64,000 nt of DNA, taken from the NCBI GenBank assembly GCA_044356305.1, contig JBIKWM010000015.1:6161-70160 (forward strand), written 5' to 3'. The position numbers were made by a program, and so were the translations under genes. Source of the DNA: JBIKWM01 sp044356305 (GTDB taxonomy: Bacteria > Bacteroidota > Bacteroidia > UBA10329). Position 1 is the first letter of the stretch; each line of letters opens with the position of its first letter. Below are positions 11,137-19,792 of this stretch, one piece after another. The notes under the pieces are model-generated. The model was not told the origin of the DNA. It saw only the letters and a list, made by a program, of their open reading frames with translations, and searched no databases.

Positions 11137-12957
11137 ATGCCCGAAGTACTAACAGGCCTCAACGATTTTGTGATCCGGTTTGCCAATGTGAACGGGACCG
11201 GTAGCGCCAGCGCCAACTTCCTGTTCACGAAGGCCATCTTCCGGATGGGAGTGCCCGTCACGCCCAAGAACATTTTCCCGTCCAACATCCAGGGCCTGCC
11301 CACTTGGTATGAAGTGCGTGTGAGCGAAAAGGGCTACCTGGGTCGCAGGGAGGGAATCGATTTCATGGTGGCCATGAATCCGCAGAGCCTACGTGCCGAT
11401 GTCGATTCAGTGCGATGTGGCGGCTACCTGCTGTACGATAGCACCAAGCGCCTGCACGATGAGTTCATTCGTGAGGATGTGAACTACATCGGAATACCGC
11501 TCATGGACATGTGCAATCGCACCTACAGCGATGCACGGCAGCGGCAGTTGTTCAAGAACATCATATACGTGGGCGCACTCTCGGCCCTTTTGGACATCGA
11601 GTTCGGTGTGCTCGAAGGACTGCTGGCCGATCAGTTCAAAGGAAAAGAGAAGCTGATTCCGATGAACGTGAACGCCCTGCAGATGGGCGTAAGCTACATC
11701 CGCGACAATTACCCGCATCCGCTCGGCATACGTGTGGAAAGGCGCAATCTGGTGGGCGACAGCATCATGATAGATGGAAATTCGGCCTGCGGGCTGGGAG
11801 CCATCTATGCCGGAGCCACGGTGGCTGCTTGGTACCCTATCACACCCAGCACATCGGTGGTAGAGGCTTTTATGGACTATGCCGATGAGTACCGTGTTGA
11901 CCCCGAAACCGGCAGGCGTAACGTGGCCATTGTGCAGGCCGAGGATGAGCTGGCCGCTATTGGCATGGTGATAGGTGCAAATTGGAACGGGGCACGCTCG
12001 TTCACCGCCACCAGCGGGCCGGGACTGTCGCTCATGAATGAGTTCCTTGGCCTTGCCTATTTTGCTGAGATACCTACCGTCCTTATTGATGTGCAGCGTA
12101 CCGGGCCAAGCACCGGTATGCCAACACGTACGCAGCAGAGCGACATTCTGGAAGCAGCATATGCCAGCCATGGCGATACCAAACAAGTGCTCCTTTTCCC
12201 CAGCACACCTAAAGAGTGCTTTGAACTTACGGTCGAGGCATTCGACCTTGCCGAGGAGATTCAGACGCCCGTTATCATATTAACCGACCTTGACCTGGGC
12301 ATGAACGACCACATGACCCCTGCTCTAACTTGGGATGATAGCCGTAAACTGCGCAGGGGCAAAGTGCTGAATGCCGAGCAGTTGGAGCAGATAGGCCGTT
12401 TCGGGCGATATCTAGATGTGGATGGCGATGGAATTCCCTATCGCACCATTCCTGGCACACACCCGAGCAAGGGGTCTTACTTCACGCGAGGCACCTCGCG
12501 CGATGAGTATGCCACCTATACCGAGGACAGCGATGCCTACCAGCGCAACATGGACAGGCTGACGCGCAAATGGGAGACCACCAAAGGAATGGTACCTGGG
12601 CCTCATTTCTATCAGGAGAACAATGCCAGTGCCGAGGCGCTCCTGTTCTTCGGCACTTCGCGCTATGCAGCCGAGGAGGCCATGGAACTGCTCACCCAAC
12701 AGGGCAAAAAGATGGATGCCATGCGCCTACTTTCTTTCCCGTTCAGCAAAGCGGTCAGAGCCTTCATTGATGCACATCAAAAAGTGTATGTAATTGAGCA
12801 GAACCGTGATGCCCAGATGCGCAGTCTGCTCATGATAGAGTTGGGAATAAGCCCCGACAAGCTGGTGGCGGTGCTCAACTACAATGGTATGCCCATAACT
12901 GCCGACAACATTCTCAAGCAAGTGGGTGGTGTAGTTAACAGTGCTGTGCCGGTCTGA
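11137..12957 (+). CDS. korA: 2-oxoacid:acceptor oxidoreductase, alpha subunit (gamma-alpha fusion)
   Basis: Subunit of a thiamine-diphosphate, iron-sulfur oxidoreductase that converts 2-oxoglutarate or a related 2-oxoacid to its acyl-CoA with ferredoxin. 606 aa. Seen: N-terminal gamma-type domain (residues about 1-190, starting LNDFVIRFANVNGTGSASA), then the alpha domain with WYPITPSTSVVEAF and RTGPSTGMPTRTQQSDI, and a C-terminal transketolase-C-like part. The thiamine-binding beta subunit (KorB, about 340 aa) normally follows directly, but the next gene is a histidine kinase. Substrate is inferred from the family; the symbol is for the family. Confidence 0.88.
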   Translation: MPEVLTGLNDFVIRFANVNGTGSASANFLFTKAIFRMGVPVTPKNIFPSNIQGLPTWYEVRVSEKGYLGRREGIDFMVAMNPQSLRADVDSVRCGGYLLYDSTKRLHDEFIREDVNYIGIPLMDMCNRTYSDARQRQLFKNIIYVGALSALLDIEFGVLEGLLADQFKGKEKLIPMNVNALQMGVSYIRDNYPHPLGIRVERRNLVGDSIMIDGNSACGLGAIYAGATVAAWYPITPSTSVVEAFMDYADEYRVDPETGRRNVAIVQAEDELAAIGMVIGANWNGARSFTATSGPGLSLMNEFLGLAYFAEIPTVLIDVQRTGPSTGMPTRTQQSDILEAAYASHGDTKQVLLFPSTPKECFELTVEAFDLAEEIQTPVIILTDLDLGMNDHMTPALTWDDSRKLRRGKVLNAEQLEQIGRFGRYLDVDGDGIPYRTIPGTHPSKGSYFTRGTSRDEYATYTEDSDAYQRNMDRLTRKWETTKGMVPGPHFYQENNASAEALLFFGTSRYAAEEAMELLTQQGKKMDAMRLLSFPFSKAVRAFIDAHQKVYVIEQNRDAQMRSLLMIELGISPDKLVAVLNYNGMPITADNILKQVGGVVNSAVPV

Positions 12958-13015
12958 TCTGCATTCCACTCCCCAAAAAAAGTTAAGTCCGAAGGCCCTA
13001 GCACCGGGGCACTGG

Positions 13016-13023
13016 TAGTTTTG
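13016..13023 (+). promoter_or_regulatory. Candidate -7 box before the histidine kinase
   Basis: TAGTTTTG fits TAnnTTTG and ends only 5 nt before the ATG at 13029, which would put the transcript start at or very near the start codon. No clear -33 TTTG at 19-20 bp. Confidence 0.35.
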
Positions 13024-13028
13024 TGTCC

Positions 13029-14678
13029 ATGACCAAGACTGCCATCAGGGCCGTGGTGACCGTGATGGCGGTGGCACTTGTAGGGCTGGTGGCCGTGCAG
13101 GTGTATTGGATCCAGAATGCATATACACTGCGTCAGCAGCGTTTCAACGAGGCTGTGAGCGAGGCGCTTACCGGAACAGCCCAACGTTATGACCGCCTGA
13201 TAACAGCCCGCAGAATGGCCCTCACCACCGATGTGCACGGCCGTAGGCAAGAAATCATGCGCGAGTTGGACTCCATTAATCAGACTCTTTGCTGTGGGCC
13301 TGGCACACCTGATGCGGTGGTTGCTCCTGAGCCGGTTGAGATAGAGGTAAAAGAGGAATATCTGGAAGACAGCGCTGGCACCTGGGTACTGCGTAGCAAC
13401 AGCCGCAGTTTCCGCACCATGCCGCAGGCTTCGGGGCAATACAACTGGCCGCTGCTGGGGCCGATTAACGATGGCAAGCGGTCAGAGTACATGGACTCAC
13501 TGAACCGGATGCGTGCCGAGAGCCAGGTGTGGCTTGAGCGAAGGGCCGAACTGGTTGACGAGATTTTTCAGGAACTGGTGAGTGTGGACCTGTTCCGCGA
13601 GGCCGATGGCATCGATACTGTGGCACTCGACTCCATCCTGCACCTCGAACTGGCCCAGAACGGTGTGGGGGCCAGGCCCGCATTTGCCGTAACCGACCCT
13701 TTCAACAACATATTGATGAGAGGCGGCAAGGAGGTCAATGAGGATTCGCTGCTCGATGCCACCTACCGGGTCAATCTATCGAGGGGCAACATGTTCACCG
13801 AACCGCGGTTCCTGGCCGTTCACTTCCCCGATGAGAAACAGTATGTGATAGGAACCATGCTCGCACTTTTGGCTGTGTCGGGCGCACTGATCATAACAGT
13901 GGTGGTGGCTTTCGGATTCACCGTGAGCACAATTATCAAACAGAAAAAACTCTCTGAGATTAAGAATGATTTCATAAACAATATGACCCACGAGCTGAAG
14001 ACGCCCGTGAGCACCATTTCGCTGGCATGCGAGGCCATGACAGACCCTGATCTGCGAAACACCCCGGGCATGGTTGATAGTTACCTTAAGGTAATAGCCG
14101 ATGAGAACAAGCGCCTTGGCATGGTGGTGGAGAATGTGCTGCGCACGGCCATCATTGATAAAGGAGAACTGAAACTGAGACAGGAGGATATTGACCTACA
14201 TGCACTGATAGCCACTGTTGCGCGCAACATGGAGATACAGGCCAATGGAAAAGGCGGGGCCATTGAAACAGACCTCGCAGCCACCACCTGCCATGTGCAG
14301 GGAGACAGCGTACATCTGACCAACGTGGTATTCAACCTGATAGACAACGCCCTGAAATACACCCGCGACACGCCACTGGTGCGCATAAGCACCTCCGATG
14401 GCGAACCGGGCCACATACGCATAGCAGTGGAGGACAATGGCATAGGTATGGCCAAGGATCAGCTGCAACGCATCTTCGACCAGTTCTATCGTGTGCCCAC
14501 GGGCAATGTGCACGATGTGAAAGGATTCGGCCTGGGCCTGAGCTATGTGAAAGCCATAGTAGAGAAACACGGTGGCCGCGTGCAGGTGATGAGCGAACCT
14601 GGCCGTGGCAGCCGCTTTGAGCTGACTCTTCCGTTAATGAACCAAAAAGACCAACTGACTCATGGGAACTTCGAATAA
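13029..14678 (+). CDS. Sensor histidine kinase
   Basis: Membrane-bound kinase that phosphorylates the next gene's product. 549 aa from ATG 13029 (a GTG two codons earlier is less likely). Seen: membrane segment near residues 8-28, a periplasmic sensor region of about 240 residues without a recognised fold, a second membrane segment near 275-295, the HisKA H-box NNMTHELKTPVST with phospho-acceptor His321, and an HATPase domain with N-box FNLIDNALKY, G1 VEDNGIGM and G2 GFGLGLSYV. The stop overlaps the response-regulator start by 17 bp. Signal unknown. Confidence 0.93.
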   Translation: MTKTAIRAVVTVMAVALVGLVAVQVYWIQNAYTLRQQRFNEAVSEALTGTAQRYDRLITARRMALTTDVHGRRQEIMRELDSINQTLCCGPGTPDAVVAPEPVEIEVKEEYLEDSAGTWVLRSNSRSFRTMPQASGQYNWPLLGPINDGKRSEYMDSLNRMRAESQVWLERRAELVDEIFQELVSVDLFREADGIDTVALDSILHLELAQNGVGARPAFAVTDPFNNILMRGGKEVNEDSLLDATYRVNLSRGNMFTEPRFLAVHFPDEKQYVIGTMLALLAVSGALIITVVVAFGFTVSTIIKQKKLSEIKNDFINNMTHELKTPVSTISLACEAMTDPDLRNTPGMVDSYLKVIADENKRLGMVVENVLRTAIIDKGELKLRQEDIDLHALIATVARNMEIQANGKGGAIETDLAATTCHVQGDSVHLTNVVFNLIDNALKYTRDTPLVRISTSDGEPGHIRIAVEDNGIGMAKDQLQRIFDQFYRVPTGNVHDVKGFGLGLSYVKAIVEKHGGRVQVMSEPGRGSRFELTLPLMNQKDQLTHGNFE

Positions 14679-15369
14679 TGTAAAGGTACTCCTCGTAGAG
14701 GACGACCAGAACCTTGGCAGCATACTGAGGGACTATCTGGTGGCCAAGGGATACGCCACCACCCTTGCCCGAAACGGCAAGGAGGGATACGATCAGTTCT
14801 CGAAAGGCAATTTCGATATGTGCATCCTCGATGTGATGATGCCGGTCAAAGACGGTTTCACGTTGGCCGAGGAGATTCGGCAGACTGACAAAGAGATACC
14901 GATCATGTTCTTAACAGCCAAGAGCATGAAGGACGACCGAATCGCAGGCCTGCAGAAAGGGGCCGATGACTACCTGACCAAGCCATTTGCCATGGATGAA
15001 CTGCTTCTACGGATGCAGGCCATACTGCGCAGGACCCGCCCCGATACCGCCAAGCCAAGGGCCAAAGGGCCGGTTGCCATCTGCGCCTTCACATTCGACC
15101 CCGAACATAGGACCCTTACCCTAGGTGATGACGTGCAACGCCTCACCACCAAAGAGAATGACCTGCTGAACATGCTCTTCGAGAACCGTTTTGATGTGCT
15201 CGACCGCAGTTATGCTCTCAACCGGATATGGGGTGATGACAGCTATTTCAACTCACGTAGCATGGATGTGTATGTGGCAAAACTGCGCAAGTACCTGTCA
15301 AAGGACCCGAAGGTGCAGATTGTGAACATACACGGCAAAGGGTTCAAGATGTTGACGGACGAAGACTGA
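14662..15369 (+). CDS. OmpR/PhoB-family response regulator
   Basis: Two-component transcription factor, 235 aa. Seen: receiver domain LLVEDDQNLGS with acidic pocket, phosphorylated Asp57 in CILDVMMPVKDG, conserved Thr in FLTAKS and Lys in DYLTKPF; winged-helix DNA-binding domain from about residue 135 (LTTKENDLLNMLFENR, SRSMDVYVAKLRKYL). Its start lies inside the kinase gene, so the two are translationally coupled. Target genes are unknown. Confidence 0.95.
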   Translation: MGTSNNVKVLLVEDDQNLGSILRDYLVAKGYATTLARNGKEGYDQFSKGNFDMCILDVMMPVKDGFTLAEEIRQTDKEIPIMFLTAKSMKDDRIAGLQKGADDYLTKPFAMDELLLRMQAILRRTRPDTAKPRAKGPVAICAFTFDPEHRTLTLGDDVQRLTTKENDLLNMLFENRFDVLDRSYALNRIWGDDSYFNSRSMDVYVAKLRKYLSKDPKVQIVNIHGKGFKMLTDED

Positions 15370-15384
15370 GTCTGCCCTCCTGGC

Positions 15385-16263
15385 TCAATACCCCGCCTTG
15401 GCAGGGCCGATATTCTCTATGGGGTGCCAGGTGGTCTTGAGCTCCTGGGTGTCAAGGATCAGGTAGGGGTCTTCACCCTCGAGTGTCCAATCTCGGGTGC
15501 TCCAGTCTATCATCCGCTTCACATTGGCGGCACCCTGGTCCTGCATCTTGGGCCACAGACTGAGTCCGGCCCGAGCGTTGACACAGGCATTGACATCCAT
15601 GTGCGAGGCCAGATGCACAGCCAGGTCAGTCACTTTGCCCGTAAGGATATTGACCACGCCCCCGGGCAGGTCGCTGTTGTTCAGTACCTCGGCAAAGGTG
15701 ACAGCAGTATGGGGCAGCTCCTCAGATGCCAGCACCACACAGCTGTTGCCTCCCGCAATGATGGGCATTATCACACTTACGAGACCAAGCAGCGCAGGTG
15801 CCTGAGGCGCCACCACTGTGGCCACACCAGAAGGCTCGTGCACGCTGAAGTTGAAATGCGATGAGGCCACAGGGTTCACACTGCTGAAAAGCTGTGAGTA
15901 CTTGTCGCACCATCCCGCGAAATGCACACAACGGTCAATAGCCGCATCCACTTCCATGGTGGCCTGTGCCAAGGTGGCACTGCCCTGTTGGAGTTCGCTG
16001 ACGAATTGTGCCCTACGGCCATCAAGCATCTCGGCCACCCGATACAGGATCTGGCTTCGGTTGAAAGCGGTACGTCCGCTCCAGCCACTGAAGGCGTTTC
16101 GGGCGGCCACCACTGCATCGCGCACGTCCTTGCGGCTGCAGAGGCAGATGTTGGTCACCGAACCATCAATCAGGGTCACAGGGTAATAGTGCCCGCTCTC
16201 GGTGCGCGGGAACTGGCCGCCTATGTAGATCTTGTATGTCTTAAGTACCTCCAAACGCGCCAT
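15385..16263 (-). CDS. Half-length aldehyde dehydrogenase-like protein lacking the catalytic domain
   Basis: 292 aa from ATG 16263, against about 490 aa for real members. It aligns by eye with the NAD-binding half of the full-length ALDH at 45419-46885 (YKIYIGGQFPRTES with YGLYINGKWQKAEG; LNNSDLPGGVVNILTG with IHDAGLPAGVVNIITG) and then stops. The half that holds the catalytic Cys is absent, the PWNFP segment with the active-site Asn reads APQAPAL, and the Lys of KPAE is lost. Probably a non-catalytic partner or regulator of an active ALDH. An open frame continues upstream to 16305, but a -7 box at 16305-16312 supports 16263. Not a recent frameshift: no coding remnant of the missing half was noticed downstream. 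Confidence 0.75.
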   Translation of the reverse strand: MARLEVLKTYKIYIGGQFPRTESGHYYPVTLIDGSVTNICLCSRKDVRDAVVAARNAFSGWSGRTAFNRSQILYRVAEMLDGRRAQFVSELQQGSATLAQATMEVDAAIDRCVHFAGWCDKYSQLFSSVNPVASSHFNFSVHEPSGVATVVAPQAPALLGLVSVIMPIIAGGNSCVVLASEELPHTAVTFAEVLNNSDLPGGVVNILTGKVTDLAVHLASHMDVNACVNARAGLSLWPKMQDQGAANVKRMIDWSTRDWTLEGEDPYLILDTQELKTTWHPIENIGPAKAGY

Positions 16264-16304
16264 GCTGTTGTGTGTGTGGTGCGCCACGCGGGCCGTGGCA
16301 GGCA

Positions 16305-16312
16305 CAAATGTA
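16305..16312 (-). promoter_or_regulatory. -7 box before the half-length ALDH gene
   Basis: TACATTTG on the minus strand, in the 64-bp gap after the Ig-like lipoprotein gene and about 42 nt before the ATG at 16263. No good -33 box at the standard distance. Confidence 0.45.
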
Positions 16313-16327
16313 AACGGATGGGGCGGC

Positions 16328-18106
16328 TTACTTCGCCAGCTCGGGCCCTATGTCCCAGTCCAGTTCCTGATCCCAATTGGCGCGCACATCAATGCCCTTG
16401 TCATACAGCACTATGCGTTCAGGCTGGCGTCCCTCACGGTAACTGCCGGTGTCCCAGCGGCCGTTGCCATTGGTATCGTCAATGGCGCGCAGGGTGTAGG
16501 TGCCCACAGGCAGCATGGGCATGTCGAGCATCGCCTGTGCGGTGAATGCTAGCCGGCCCACTGTGTTCCCGCCCTTGTCGCGCACCTCGGCCACAAGAGG
16601 CCGACTTTCGGGGCCCTTAATGTTGAATGTGATACGGCCAAGCTCATCGACCCGAGGCAGGGTGAATGCGGCCTTCAGCGTGTCGCTCGTCAACCCATAC
16701 AGATCTTTGAAAGCACCGGGCGGAAACCAGATACTGTAGGCCGACCCTAACTGCCAATCGTGCAACACGTTCCAGGTGCGCAGGGCGGTGTCGGTCAGCT
16801 CTATATCGAAGGACACGGGCAGAGAGTCGCGCATCAGCACGGCCCCTTTCAGCGAAAGGTCGCGCACCGGATGATTGAACTTCACAACAAGCGGTTGTCC
16901 CGGCCGTGGCAGCAGTTGGGCAGGAATGTACCCTTCGAGCCTGAAATCCTTCTGCGTCCGGCCTCTTACGCCCTTACCGCCCCCAACGCCCGCCACATCC
17001 ACCTTTTCGCTGCGGGGTTTCATCTCCACCTGGGCCGTATCGGTCATTCCATCGCCCCTATCAATTATGATTGAGACCGAATCATCGGGCAGATCGGTGG
17101 TCCACACCGTCAGGGTATCGCGTCTGGGACTGTATTCCAATATCTTCCATTCCTTCTTAAAAGTGATTGCCTCTACTCCTACCCTCGCCCTGCCCACCGG
17201 CAGATTATAGGCCAGCACCACTTTGCCGAAATGCTCGCACCAGGCCTTGCGCAGGTACTGGTTGGTGTCGGGCTCAGCGAACATGCGCACAACCGTGCCG
17301 GCAGCACGGTCATCAGTGGCGCCACCCTTCATACCTTTCCCCTTGGCGGCCGTGGCTGTGGTGTCGGGCAGAGCGGAGGTTTCGGTGCCGAGGGTATCGG
17401 AGACAGCTGCCGTGTCAGCCGGGGCCGGTGGTGCGATGTAAATAGGGCTGATGAGCGAGTCGGGGAAACCGATGAGCTCGTTGACCGCATCGAAACGATA
17501 GTTGGCATTTTCGTCTTTTAGGGCAAAGAGCCTGAAAGGCCGGTCGGGGATATTGGTAATGGTGAAGCGGCCGTCTTTGCCAGTCTTGGCGAAATAATCG
17601 GGCAACGCGGTGCGGGGCAGCGAATCATGCGTGCCTCCGTACAGCATGGCCCAGGCCCCGTCCACTGCAGCGCCATCCTCCGCCTTCACAAGGCGGCCGC
17701 TGATCTGCATCGAATCGACCGCCTCACCGGTGCTGAACACGTAGGTAAGGTTCTGGATGATGTTACCCTCGTTGAGGTCACGCACGGCCTCCCCGAAATT
17801 GACGGTGTAGGTGGTGTTGGGCCTCAGAGAGTCGGGCAGGTGCACGGTGATGGTCCTGCGGTCGAGCCGAACATCAGGAGGCACACCCAGAGGTGGTGAC
17901 ACCATCACCTGCTCGGTGGCTCCTTGCAGTTGAACGAACTCATTGAAGGTTATAGAGAATCGGTCAGCCGCAAAGCGAGTGCTGAGGGTGGGCGGATCCA
18001 TGCTCACCACCTCGGGGGGCAGTTCGTCCTTGGGCCCGCCCGTAGGCGACACTATCTGGGCGCAGCCCGTGCAAAGGGCCATGAGCAGAAAGCCGAGGTT
18101 GCGCAT
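16328..18106 (-). CDS. Ig-like (SbsA-type) outer-surface lipoprotein
   Basis: 592 aa from ATG 18106. Seen: lipoprotein signal MRNLGFLLMALCTGC with lipidated Cys at residue 15, then an SbsA-type bacterial Ig domain (PPEVVSMDPPTLSTRF to FSTGEAV), a carboxypeptidase-regulatory-like segment around GRFTITNIPDRPFRLFALKD and further beta-rich repeats ending near the C-terminus with YTLRAIDDTNGNGRWD. This layout is common in Bacteroidota; the role is unknown. An upstream in-frame Met (18136) would overlap the next gene and spoil the signal peptide. The fRMsr gene ends 5 bp upstream, so the two are probably cotranscribed. Confidence 0.82.
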   Translation of the reverse strand: MRNLGFLLMALCTGCAQIVSPTGGPKDELPPEVVSMDPPTLSTRFAADRFSITFNEFVQLQGATEQVMVSPPLGVPPDVRLDRRTITVHLPDSLRPNTTYTVNFGEAVRDLNEGNIIQNLTYVFSTGEAVDSMQISGRLVKAEDGAAVDGAWAMLYGGTHDSLPRTALPDYFAKTGKDGRFTITNIPDRPFRLFALKDENANYRFDAVNELIGFPDSLISPIYIAPPAPADTAAVSDTLGTETSALPDTTATAAKGKGMKGGATDDRAAGTVVRMFAEPDTNQYLRKAWCEHFGKVVLAYNLPVGRARVGVEAITFKKEWKILEYSPRRDTLTVWTTDLPDDSVSIIIDRGDGMTDTAQVEMKPRSEKVDVAGVGGGKGVRGRTQKDFRLEGYIPAQLLPRPGQPLVVKFNHPVRDLSLKGAVLMRDSLPVSFDIELTDTALRTWNVLHDWQLGSAYSIWFPPGAFKDLYGLTSDTLKAAFTLPRVDELGRITFNIKGPESRPLVAEVRDKGGNTVGRLAFTAQAMLDMPMLPVGTYTLRAIDDTNGNGRWDTGSYREGRQPERIVLYDKGIDVRANWDQELDWDIGPELAK

Positions 18107-18111
18107 CGGGG

Positions 18112-18591
18112 TCAAAGCGGGGGCAAAAGTGCGCACACCTGCGCCAGGTAACGGGCATCGGTAGGGCCGAAATCAGCCAGACGGGTGCTATCGACATCCA
18201 GCACGGCCACCACGCGGCCCTGCTGCACCACAGGCACCACCACCTCGCTGCGGCTCAGGCTGCTGCAGGCTATGTGCCCGGGGAATGCATCGACATCAGG
18301 CACAACAAGGACCTCGGCCCGCTGCCATGCCGCCCCGCACACGCCTTTGCCATAGCCTATGCGGGTGCAGGCCACATCGCCCTGAAACGGGCCCAGCACC
18401 AGTTCCTCACCCATCACTCTGTAAAACCCTACCCAGAAGAAGCCGAGGCCCTGCCTGAGGGCTGCGGCCACATTGGCCATGGCGGCCACAGAATCAGTCT
18501 CATCCTTCAGAAGGGCCGCCACCTGCGGCAAAAGAGCGGTGTAGAGCACCTCGCGGTCGGAGGTAACGGGCAGTTGTAGGGTATCGGCCAT
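18112..18591 (-). CDS. msrC: Free methionine-(R)-sulfoxide reductase (GAF-domain)
   Basis: Reduces free Met-R-sulfoxide in the cytoplasm. 159 aa, a single GAF domain. Seen: family signature ACTRIGYGKGVCGAAW and FPGHIACSSLSRSEVVVP; the three conserved cysteines are Cys75, Cys85 and Cys109, as needed for the disulfide relay. Start MADTLQLPVTSDRE at 18591. Divergent from the DUF4389 gene across 113 bp. Confidence 0.88.
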   Translation of the reverse strand: MADTLQLPVTSDREVLYTALLPQVAALLKDETDSVAAMANVAAALRQGLGFFWVGFYRVMGEELVLGPFQGDVACTRIGYGKGVCGAAWQRAEVLVVPDVDAFPGHIACSSLSRSEVVVPVVQQGRVVAVLDVDSTRLADFGPTDARYLAQVCALLPPL

Positions 18592-18704
18592 TGTAGGGCG
18601 CGAAGTTCAGATCATCCTAGGTCACATGGCTCACTATCCTGAATCAAGGTCAGATGCCTTACATTGCACCCTGATTTTTCCTCTATTCCATAAAACCACA
18701 GATC

Positions 18705-19286
18705 ATGACACTCACCATCACCCATCAGGACGAGTACTCGCGCGGTGAACTGCTGCTGCGTTCTATCTTCGGTTTCATCTACATCATGTTGCCACATGCG
18801 TTCCTATTGGCATTCTTCGGCATTTGGGGCAGCATATTGGGCTTCATCGCCTTCTGGCTCATCCTTTTCACAGGCCGCTACCCCGAGAGTTTCTTTGAGT
18901 ATCAGGTGAAACTTATGCGCTGGCAACTGCGGGTCAATTCACGGTTCTACAACCTGGTTGACGGTTATCCTGCCTTCGGCATTGATGGCACCGATGACCT
19001 GACCTCACTCGATGTCCCATATCCGGAGCTGAGTCGGGGGCAGTTGCTCCTCAAAACCTTTTTCGGATGGCTCTACTGCGCTATCCCACATATCTTCATC
19101 CTGTACTTTAGATTGATCGGATCAATGTTCGTGCTGTTCCTGGCCTGGTGGACCGTTCTGTTCACAGGCAAGATGCCCGCCTGGATGCACGATTTCCTGA
19201 CCGGCACGTTGCGCTGGTCCTTTAGGCTCAATCTGTACCTGGGCAACATGACCGACACCTACCCACCCTTCAGCGGCAAACCCTGA
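18705..19286 (+). CDS. DUF4389-type membrane protein with internal duplication
   Basis: 193 aa, two copies of the same hairpin-like unit: residues about 11-92 (YSRGELLLRSIFGFIY, LPHAFLL, ILFTGRYP) and about 108-190 (LSRGQLLLKTFFGWLY, IPHIFIL, VLFTGKMP). Each copy holds one or two membrane segments followed by an amphipathic stretch ending in YPAFG or YPPFS. Function unknown. First of three tightly packed genes; its stop overlaps the next start by 1 bp. Confidence 0.75.
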   Translation: MTLTITHQDEYSRGELLLRSIFGFIYIMLPHAFLLAFFGIWGSILGFIAFWLILFTGRYPESFFEYQVKLMRWQLRVNSRFYNLVDGYPAFGIDGTDDLTSLDVPYPELSRGQLLLKTFFGWLYCAIPHIFILYFRLIGSMFVLFLAWWTVLFTGKMPAWMHDFLTGTLRWSFRLNLYLGNMTDTYPPFSGKP

Positions 19287-19792
19287 TGAGCGACCAGGCC
19301 GGCCACTATCCGCTGCCCCAGCCGCACGAGCTGAGCGAGCGGGAAAAAGAGGACGCCATGGGCGCATACCTCATGATGTTCGCGGCCATAGGTGCAGGCC
19401 TCCCGTTGCCCATAGTCAACCTGTTGGCAGGCATCATCTATTTCTCGGTCAATGCCAAAAAGAGCCGGTTCATACGTTTCCACTGCCATCAGGCCCTAAT
19501 TTCTCAGGCGCCCACTGCACTGCTCAATGCGGGTCTTCTATTCTGGGCCGTGCGTATCTTTCTACTGGAGAGCATGGAGATGAACAAGTTCTTCATCGGC
19601 TATGCGCTCACCGTGGCTCTGTTCAATCTGGCGTATTTCGTTTTCGGGATCAAAGGGGCAGTCAAGGCCCGCAAAGGGCAGATGTACTACATGACGTTTT
19701 TCGGCCGGATCAGCTACGACCATGCATACCGCTTGCGTGCAATTGACGGGCATGCGGCCGACACACCTGTGAACCGCCCTCCGGGACAATGA
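19286..19792 (+). CDS. DUF4870-type small membrane protein
   Basis: 168 aa with about three membrane segments (GAGLPLPIVNLLAGIIYFSV, ALLNAGLLFWAVRIFLL, YALTVALFNLAYFVFGI) and the family motif RFIRFHCHQALI between the first two. Cytoplasmic Arg-rich tail. Overlaps the M48 peptidase start by 4 bp (ATGA), so these products are made together. Function unknown. Confidence 0.75.
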   Translation: MSDQAGHYPLPQPHELSEREKEDAMGAYLMMFAAIGAGLPLPIVNLLAGIIYFSVNAKKSRFIRFHCHQALISQAPTALLNAGLLFWAVRIFLLESMEMNKFFIGYALTVALFNLAYFVFGIKGAVKARKGQMYYMTFFGRISYDHAYRLRAIDGHAADTPVNRPPGQ

